A program made the position numbers and the translations under genes. A stretch of DNA of 5,890 nucleotides. Origin: JBCCTJ01 sp039198585. Lineage in GTDB: Bacteria; Bacteroidota; Bacteroidia; Cytophagales; Amoebophilaceae. Shown in pieces: positions 1 to 4,337 of the stretch (positions are counted from its first letter, which is position 1; every line of letters begins with the position of its first letter). The notes under the pieces are model-generated. The model searched no databases, had not been told where the DNA came from, and saw only the letters and a list, made by a program, of their open reading frames with translations. The stretch covers positions 1 through 5,890 of the forward strand of contig JBCCTJ010000041.1 of NCBI GenBank assembly GCA_039198585.1. Reading direction: 5' to 3'.

Positions 1-70
1 ATAAGGGTATGCCTTCTCTGAATTGCTTCAAGGCTTTTGCTTTCATTTCTTCTAAGGTGTGTTTGTTCAT
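1..70 (-). CDS. IS256-family (mutator-type) transposase, N-terminal fragment cut by window edge
   Basis: Reading leftward from an ATG at 70-68, 23 codons are visible before the window ends; the peptide begins MNKHTLEEMKAKALKQF and continues REGIPL. This Lys/Leu-rich helical start followed by an F-R-x-G-x-P-L block resembles the N-terminus of many IS256-family transposases, where it precedes a conserved GKDG block that would lie outside the window. Such enzymes are DDE transposases that cut and join the ends of their own element; the catalytic residues are not visible here. The position agrees with this reading: the start lies 70 bp inside a sequence resembling an IS terminus. Whether the gene is intact cannot be judged. 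The family call rests on a short peptide, so a different transposase family is possible. Confidence 0.6.
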   Translation of the reverse strand, partial: MNKHTLEEMKAKALKQFREGIPL

Positions 71-72
71 AA

Positions 73-120
73 TGTCTAAGGTTAAATGTTAAATAATCAA
101 AGTTAAATTTTCCTTAGACA
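73..120. repeat. Inverted repeat with internal 7-bp repeats in the IS leader
   Basis: TGTCTAAGG at 73-81 is matched perfectly by CCTTAGACA at 112-120. The enclosed segment carries GTTAAAT at 81-87, 88-94 and 102-108, the first two in tandem and the third on the same 7-bp phase, with a degenerate unit (AATCAAA) between. It sits between the transposase start and the presumed IS end, so it could be a transposase binding array, a hairpin in the leader that limits transposase expression, or part of the terminal repeat. The pattern is read directly; the role is inferred. Confidence 0.55.
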
Positions 121-177
121 GAGTTTAAATTACACTCCCCTCAACGAGAATAATATATCCTTTATTGATCGATTCTC

Positions 178-336
178 ATAAAGTACAAACCACACAGCAC
201 ACGACTAAATGCTTTTATCGTAGTGGGCCTGCTGCTTTTCCCAAGAATAACAATACTAGGGTATGGTAGTAGTAGTTCTATTCAGCACCTCTACTTGCCA
301 GTGGATCATGATAATAGATGCTTAAACATACAATAA
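178..336 (+). pseudogene. Decayed start of an exported protein (signal-peptide-like remnant)
   Basis: One frame is open from 169 to a TAA at 334-336. From 178 it reads I-K-Y-K-P-H-S-T-R, then a hydrophobic run LNAFIVVGLLLF: a basic n-region followed by an h-region, as in a signal peptide. The expected start codon is ATA (178-180) instead of ATG, and no alternative start fits well. Beyond the TAA the same frame is open again to a TGA at 454-456, so one nonsense change separates two open stretches. It lies directly beside an IS end, where gene decay is common. The open frame and the peptide shape are seen; that it was once a gene is an inference, and chance is a real alternative in AT-rich DNA of this length. 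Confidence 0.35.
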
Positions 337-645
337 GAAAAGAATTGCATGTCATCTTATTATAGAACAGGATCTCTTGATTGTGTTGAAATTTTCCTAT
401 ATATAACCAACTTGCAGAAGAGTATCAAGGAAAATCTGTGTGGTTTGGCGCAGTGAAAATGAGTAATTTGTACAGTTCTCAAATAGAGCAAAAAAGTACA
501 TTGAATGCTATTATCAAGATGATAGTATGCAAGAAGGTCTTATAGTCAACACTTTTCCTTGTTTGATTATTGCATTAGATGGGAAAATCGTACAAATTGA
601 ATTTGCTGTAATGAATAGGGGATTCGTTAGGGCAATAATAAGCTA
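337..645. other. Gene-poor stretch with possible coding remnants
   Basis: No intact gene is visible. In the plus direction open stretches appear in all three frames in succession: a continuation of the preceding remnant up to 453, a second frame at 390-542 and a third from 467 onward. The third contains an ATG at 527 with a plausible soluble peptide (NTFPCLIIALDGKIVQIEF), but it then runs antisense through the end of the 219-residue gene, where its hydrophobic residues only mirror that gene's membrane segment. Frame-hopping of this kind fits a frameshifted pseudogene continuing from 178. The minus strand also has a short open stretch near 517-640 without a start codon. No terminator, tRNA or promoter was recognised. 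Confidence 0.3.
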
Positions 646-1305
646 TTATTCTTCATGCTTACCACTTTTCTTAGGTTTTCTGTTCAATTTCTTCATCATT
701 ATCCAAATACCACACAAAGAGAGCATGATAATGCTACTACTTATTAGAATCACTTTGTAGTTTCTTCTAAATAGCTTTATTAAACTGGGCTTTTGGCTGA
801 TATCTTCACTAGGCCTCTTTTCTTCTACTGCTGTTTCATTTTGCTCTTCAATCCCATTTTTTTTTTTGTAATGCCTATTATCTTCTCCATCAGGATGAAG
901 TCGTGTTTTAGGCTTGTCTTTTCTTGGTTGATCTTGGCTGTTCTCACTCTGCTCAGAAAATCGAGTTGGTATAGTAGAACCATCATCTTGTCCCGTTTGC
1001 TCTTTTATAGGATCAGTTTTTTCTAAGGTTAATTCTTCTATGGTTTCTTGATTTTTCTTCTCTTTGGGAAGAGGGGGCATTCGTAATGGTATAATTACAA
1101 TATCTATATCATCTCTACCTCTACGGCCTTTATCAAGATCATCGCTATCATAGTCAGAAGGCTCAGAGTCACTTTCATTGATAATAGTGACATCCTGTGC
1201 AGCCAAAACGTTAGAGGAAAATGTGCCCATGCAAGTCAATAATGATAACAATATTAAGAGGCATTGATGCCTAAAAAATGAATATTCAGTGTAGGTAATG
1301 ATCAT
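646..1305 (-). CDS. Exported single-anchor membrane protein with a charged disordered middle, unknown function
   Basis: 219 residues; family not recognised. It starts at ATG 1305-1303 with no Shine-Dalgarno sequence. Residues 1-13 are a polar n-region, 15-29 are hydrophobic (LLILLSLLTCMGTF), and N-V-L-A/A-Q at 32-37 offers a signal peptidase I site near residue 35. Residues 43-70 are Asp/Ser-rich with an embedded GRRGR; 70-80 is a hydrophobic and Pro-rich patch ending MPPLP. Residues 81-175 are rich in Glu, Lys, Gln and Asp and look disordered. Residues 184-204 form one transmembrane helix, followed by a basic tail (KKLNRKPKKSGK). This predicts a bulk on the far side of the membrane with a short cytoplasmic tail. 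An A11 run on the coding strand (867-857) encodes KKKN at 147-150 and is slippage-prone. The gene lies 145 bp downstream of truB on the same strand, so co-transcription is possible. It shares its topology, but no clear sequence similarity, with the 644-residue protein across truB. Confidence is high for a real gene and low for any role. Confidence 0.75.
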   Translation of the reverse strand: MIITYTEYSFFRHQCLLILLSLLTCMGTFSSNVLAAQDVTIINESDSEPSDYDSDDLDKGRRGRDDIDIVIIPLRMPPLPKEKKNQETIEELTLEKTDPIKEQTGQDDGSTIPTRFSEQSENSQDQPRKDKPKTRLHPDGEDNRHYKKKNGIEEQNETAVEEKRPSEDISQKPSLIKLFRRNYKVILISSSIIMLSLCGIWIMMKKLNRKPKKSGKHEE

Positions 1306-1344
1306 ATTTTTTGCACGCTTTATAATATTTTAATCTTTGGTGCT

Positions 1345-1385
1345 AGCTAAGAATAAAGCAAGCTAAGTAAGCAAAAGTAAGCTTA
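1345..1385. repeat. Short iterated AGCTAAG / GTAAGC motifs between truB and the downstream gene
   Basis: AGCTAAG occurs at 1345-1351 and 1361-1367; GTAAGC at 1367-1372 and 1377-1382; the block ends in the 8-bp palindrome TAAGCTTA at 1378-1385. On the minus strand this lies after the truB stop and about 40 bp or more before the start of the 219-residue gene, where a promoter, operator or processing site could sit. The copies are seen directly; a function is speculative, and short AT-rich repeats arise by chance. Confidence 0.3.
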
Positions 1386-1450
1386 TGATTACATTTTTTC
1401 AAACAATCAGCGATAGCATCATTTCCGTCAACTTATTATACAGTGTGCTG

Positions 1451-2122
1451 CTATTTTGCAAGAACTTGCCTGCTTACTAGGTTTCGCATATCCTCTATGG
1501 TATAGGCGTTGGCAATGCTAATATCTCCTATCCCTGTTCGTATGAGTGATCGTAAGAAAGCTCCTGTTCCTAACTGCTTGCCAAGATCACGGGCTAAACT
1601 TCTTATGTAAGTACCCTTCGAGCAAGTAATGCGAAAATGAATAGAAGGCAATACAATTTGAGTAGCTATAAAAGAGTATACTACAACTTTACGAGGTGCT
1701 AATGTAATACTCTTCCCTTTCCGAGCAAATTCATAAGCACGCTTGCCCTTAAGCTTAATAGCTGAGTAGAGCGGAGGTACTTGATTTTGAGAGCCAGTCA
1801 GAATTTGGAGCGCTTTTTGTATTTGTTCTTCCTGAATACCATCATAGCCTAGTGTACTATCAAATGAGGTACCTAAGTCATGCGAAGGTGTTGTTTTGCC
1901 AATATCTATAATCCCTTCATATTGCTTAGGCATGAGCTGGTAACGACCTAGTTCTTTTGTCTTTTTCCCTGTACCTACAATCAGCAGACCTGTGGCTAAA
2001 GGATCTAGTGTGCCTGCGTGGCCTATTTTTTTAACTTGTAATAGACCTCTGAGTTTTTTGACTACGTCAAAAGATGACCAATGTAGTGGTTTATCAATGA
2101 AAAAAATTTGATGATCATACAT
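1451..2122 (-). CDS. truB: tRNA pseudouridine(55) synthase TruB
   Basis: Converts uridine 55 in the T-loop of tRNAs to pseudouridine; a cytoplasmic housekeeping enzyme. With the ATG at 2122-2120 the protein has 223 residues. A TTG two codons upstream (2128) is in frame, but ATG is preferred and places FFIDKPLHWSSFDVV directly at the N-terminus, as in the family. The catalytic block GHAGTLDPLATGLL spans 34-47 with the nucleophile Asp40. Tyr68 in KQYEG matches the conserved tyrosine next to the active site. PPLYSAIKLKGKRAYEFARKG at 116-136 and SKGTYIRSLARDLG at 168-181 (Arg174, the conserved active-site arginine) are intact, followed by LIRTGIGDISIANAYTIED at 193-211. E. coli TruB has 314 residues with a C-terminal PUA domain; this one stops before it, as is usual in Bacteroidota, so it is not truncated. 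No Shine-Dalgarno sequence precedes the start. The next gene on the strand is the 219-residue membrane protein, with no evident functional link. Confidence 0.97.
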   Translation of the reverse strand: MYDHQIFFIDKPLHWSSFDVVKKLRGLLQVKKIGHAGTLDPLATGLLIVGTGKKTKELGRYQLMPKQYEGIIDIGKTTPSHDLGTSFDSTLGYDGIQEEQIQKALQILTGSQNQVPPLYSAIKLKGKRAYEFARKGKSITLAPRKVVVYSFIATQIVLPSIHFRITCSKGTYIRSLARDLGKQLGTGAFLRSLIRTGIGDISIANAYTIEDMRNLVSRQVLAK

Positions 2123-2328
2123 AATCAATGTTCAATAAAAAATGCAAGTAACATTACTCATTTGGTTACTATGTTTAAAATAGTAGTGAATGGTATGAAT
2201 GGGCAATTTACATGATTGGGTAGTATTGATTACTGAACAAAAAGTAGTTAGTAGATTGCTACTATCCTATCAATTACAAACGGCAACTAGTCAACAAATT
2301 ACTAGAGAGACTACACTCTATTACAGTT
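2123..2328. promoter_or_regulatory. Divergent spacer that must hold the promoters of truB and the 644-residue gene
   Basis: 206 bp separate the start of truB (leftward) from the first start of the 644-residue gene (rightward), so both promoters should lie here. I did not find a convincing Bacteroidota-type promoter (TTTG or TTG near -33 with TAnnTTTG near -7) at acceptable spacing on either strand; the TTG at 2226 and TAGATTG at 2252 are too far apart. A small inverted repeat, TAGTAG 2249-2254 and CTACTA 2259-2264 with a 4-nt gap, could be an operator or a short hairpin, but six-base arms are weak evidence. Confidence 0.4.
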
Positions 2329-2389
2329 ATGTCAAGTAAAAATAAAAAAAGTAGTATATTATACTATAATCAATCTATAACAGTTATGT
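2317..2389 (+). repeat. Duplicated start context around two candidate ATGs
   Basis: TCTATTACAGTTATGT at 2317-2332 and TCTATAACAGTTATGT at 2374-2389 match at 15 of 16 bases, 57 bp (19 codons) apart, and each contains an in-frame ATG. Either the second, signal-peptide-compatible start is the original and the first arose by local duplication, or both are used. Because Shine-Dalgarno sequences are absent here, the shared ACAGTTATG context does not decide between them. The repeat is seen directly; its use in initiation is inferred. Confidence 0.6.
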
Positions 2390-4263
2390 TGACCAAACAG
2401 CACAGTAGTACTAGTAAGCAGCTAAAGAATTTTGTTATGATGCTATGTTGTCTACTCATAGTGATGCCCACACGTCCTGCACAAGTGGATTCATATCTTG
2501 ATCCTGTAGTTGGTACAATCAAGTCTTATGCCCAAGCAACCACGAAAAAAAGTGCTTTAAAGTTTAAGAAAGCCATGGAGACTAGCATAATTGCTTTAGT
2601 TAGCTACTTGACTACGTTGGATAACTTTAGGTCATCTGATTCTCAGCTTAAAACGATAGAGGATGTGGTGCAAAAGCTGAGTCAAGTATTCAAATATTTA
2701 ATCCAAACTCAACCTAATCACTATCAATACTTAAAAGAGGGAATTGATATGATCTATAAAGAGTTTGCTACTTACACACTTGATGTGGATAATAATATCC
2801 TTATAGCTCCTTGGCAAGCTCAAGTATTTCAACTAGAAGAAGCAATCAAAAGAAGGAAGGCACTCACTCAAAAAGCAGAAAAAAAGGAATCTACTAGCCT
2901 TGTTGTAGCTGAAGAAATAAAAAAAATAGTAGATGACTACATGCAAAGATTTGATCATTACTACTTGGTAAATGAGGAAGAGGCTTATCGGCAAGAGGCT
3001 GATCGACAACGCACATACTATGATGCAATCCTATCTATTTTGAAGAGTGGCTTAGAGAAGCTTCCTCAAGAAGAGCAAAAAAGAGTAGGCAAACAACTTT
3101 ATGATGATTGGCTACAGCGAAAAAAAGAAGCAGATAAGCAAACAGAGTGGAAACAGATGAATATGATGGCCAAACTATATGATGTGCTAAGAACCTACTA
3201 TATCACGTTTATAGCAGAACTTCATGAGGATGAAGACAAGCTATCTGATTGTTCTTGGTGGATTACGCCTCACTCATTTTGGGAAAAAACAATTGCCCCG
3301 CTCGTTGCGGCAAAAATCAAGTTACTCCAAAAGCACTTAGGAAATAAGACAGTAGAGAACTATTTAGCATTTTCTTCCCCTGACCAGCAGCGCGAAGATC
3401 GACTTTTTCTACAAAATGGTATGCAGGTAGCACTGACCCTCAACCAAAATGTAACTTCCATCAATCAATTGATACAAAATTTTGTTAAGCAAGTAGCTTG
3501 CATTACAAAACGTAAGCAAGAAGAACAAATAGGCAGTGATAGCAAACAAGAGACACCTACCCAATCTGAAGTAGTTTCTTCATCAGCTGCTTTGGCAGAA
3601 GAAGCAATAGTAGCTACTCACGCAGTACCAAAAGAAGACTTTCTAACAGAAGAACAAATAAGCTTTGCAGAATCTAGTATACAAGAAGAAAGTGGTAGAA
3701 ACTCCATGACTGATGCTTCGATAGTAAGTAGTTCAAGTGAGTCTAATCAGTCCAGCGGTAAAGAAGATAGTGATCACAGCACAATGCAAAAAAGTAGTCA
3801 ATTAGGCCCTTCAGGATCGTCACAAGCAAGTACGCCTACTTCTCTTGATCATCAACAATTATTGACAATTAGTGAAGAGAGCAGTCTGCAAGATCATAAC
3901 CTTAGCCATCAAGAAAGTACTTTTTTTAGGCAACAGTCATTAATAAGCAACCTCACAAGCGGGCAAAGCAGTAGCCCGAAAATAACATTGCATAATTCTT
4001 CTAAGTTTTTATCTTCTCATGTTATGCTAGAAAAAACCAAAGATACTACTCCTGATCATCCTCCCCAAGAATCTCTAACTCATCATTCTCAACACGAGAT
4101 AAAGTTGGTAGGTGGGGTAGAAACTACAATGGGAGAGGAAGCTATCAATCACTATTCAGGTATGTATCGTTTATACTTACTTTTTGGGATACTAGTTGTA
4201 GTTACACTAGGATGGCTTTATCAAGCTCAGGGCAATAAGATCGCCAAGAAAAATGAAAACTGA
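2329..4263 (+). CDS. Large exported protein with helical N-terminal part, Ser/Gln/Glu-rich linker and C-terminal membrane anchor, unknown function
   Basis: 644 residues from ATG 2329; an in-frame ATG at 2386 (residue 20) gives 625 residues and a more normal signal peptide: MLTKQHSSTSKQLKN, then the hydrophobic run FVMMLCCLLIVM at 35-46. Cleavage could follow near Pro50-Ala51. Neither start has a Shine-Dalgarno sequence, and both share a near-identical 16-nt context. Residues 60-395 are helical, charged and partly coiled-coil-like (EEIKKIVDDYMQRF, NEEEAYRQEADRQR), with an aromatic cluster, C308-S-W-W, and FWEKTIAPL at 317-325. Residues 396-592 are rich in Ser, Gln, Glu and His and look disordered. 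A transmembrane helix lies at 613-632 (YRLYLLFGILVVVTLGWLY), followed by a short basic tail (NKIAKKNEN). No catalytic motif or known domain was recognised. The lipoprotein gene starts 74 bp downstream on the same strand, so an operon is likely, and short collinear motifs suggest the two are distant paralogues. A host-facing or cell-surface role is an inference from topology alone. Confidence 0.8.
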   Translation: MSSKNKKSSILYYNQSITVMLTKQHSSTSKQLKNFVMMLCCLLIVMPTRPAQVDSYLDPVVGTIKSYAQATTKKSALKFKKAMETSIIALVSYLTTLDNFRSSDSQLKTIEDVVQKLSQVFKYLIQTQPNHYQYLKEGIDMIYKEFATYTLDVDNNILIAPWQAQVFQLEEAIKRRKALTQKAEKKESTSLVVAEEIKKIVDDYMQRFDHYYLVNEEEAYRQEADRQRTYYDAILSILKSGLEKLPQEEQKRVGKQLYDDWLQRKKEADKQTEWKQMNMMAKLYDVLRTYYITFIAELHEDEDKLSDCSWWITPHSFWEKTIAPLVAAKIKLLQKHLGNKTVENYLAFSSPDQQREDRLFLQNGMQVALTLNQNVTSINQLIQNFVKQVACITKRKQEEQIGSDSKQETPTQSEVVSSSAALAEEAIVATHAVPKEDFLTEEQISFAESSIQEESGRNSMTDASIVSSSSESNQSSGKEDSDHSTMQKSSQLGPSGSSQASTPTSLDHQQLLTISEESSLQDHNLSHQESTFFRQQSLISNLTSGQSSSPKITLHNSSKFLSSHVMLEKTKDTTPDHPPQESLTHHSQHEIKLVGGVETTMGEEAINHYSGMYRLYLLFGILVVVTLGWLYQAQGNKIAKKNEN

Positions 4264-4337
4264 CTTAGCAGCTAAAAAGTTTGCAAAATGAGATAAAAAT
4301 TAGTATTTTTGGCTCTGGAAGTGGAATATCAACTATT

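Larger units (their letters stand above)
1..140 (-). mobile_element. End of an IS256-like insertion sequence (partial)
   Basis: The element enters from the left edge and seems to end near 140. Read on the minus strand from 140 it begins GGGGAGTGTAATTTAAACTC and continues TGTCTAAGG, which resembles IS256-family terminal inverted repeats (a G-rich tip, then GTGT and a CTGTCTAA-like block). The transposase start at 70 lies just inside. The exact boundary is an inference because the opposite end and any 8-9 bp target duplication are outside the window; the candidate flank starts TCAACGAGA at 141. Confidence 0.5.

Noticed and set aside
527..760. 77-codon plus-strand open frame starting at ATG 527
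   Set aside because: Its second half lies antisense to the end of the 219-residue gene and its hydrophobic residues mirror that gene's membrane helix. Only the part before about 645 could be a remnant, and it is described under the gene-poor stretch.
793..1026. 77-codon plus-strand open frame rich in Phe and Leu
   Set aside because: It lies wholly antisense within the 219-residue gene, and its Phe/Ile-rich composition is what antisense of Lys/Glu codons produces.
1063..1083. MPPLP in the 219-residue protein as a WW- or SH3-binding motif aimed at a host protein
   Set aside because: A PPLP tetrapeptide is too short to support this, flanking basic residues do not fit SH3 consensus forms, and exposure to a host is not shown.
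2123..2128. TTG at 2128 as the start of truB
   Set aside because: It adds only two residues, and the ATG at 2122 is a standard start in the right place for the family.
4265..4275. TTAGC-A-GCTAA palindrome just after the stop of the 644-residue gene, considered as a terminator
   Set aside because: At most 4 stem pairs with a 3-nt loop, AT-rich and with no U-tract after it; too weak to end transcription, so the operon reading is kept.
4281..4337. Upstream TTG start for the lipoprotein giving a glycine-rich KISIFGSGSGIS stretch resembling a nucleotide-binding loop
   Set aside because: It would place 19 extra residues ahead of a good lipoprotein signal peptide; the ATG at 4338 fits better and no dinucleotide-binding fold follows.
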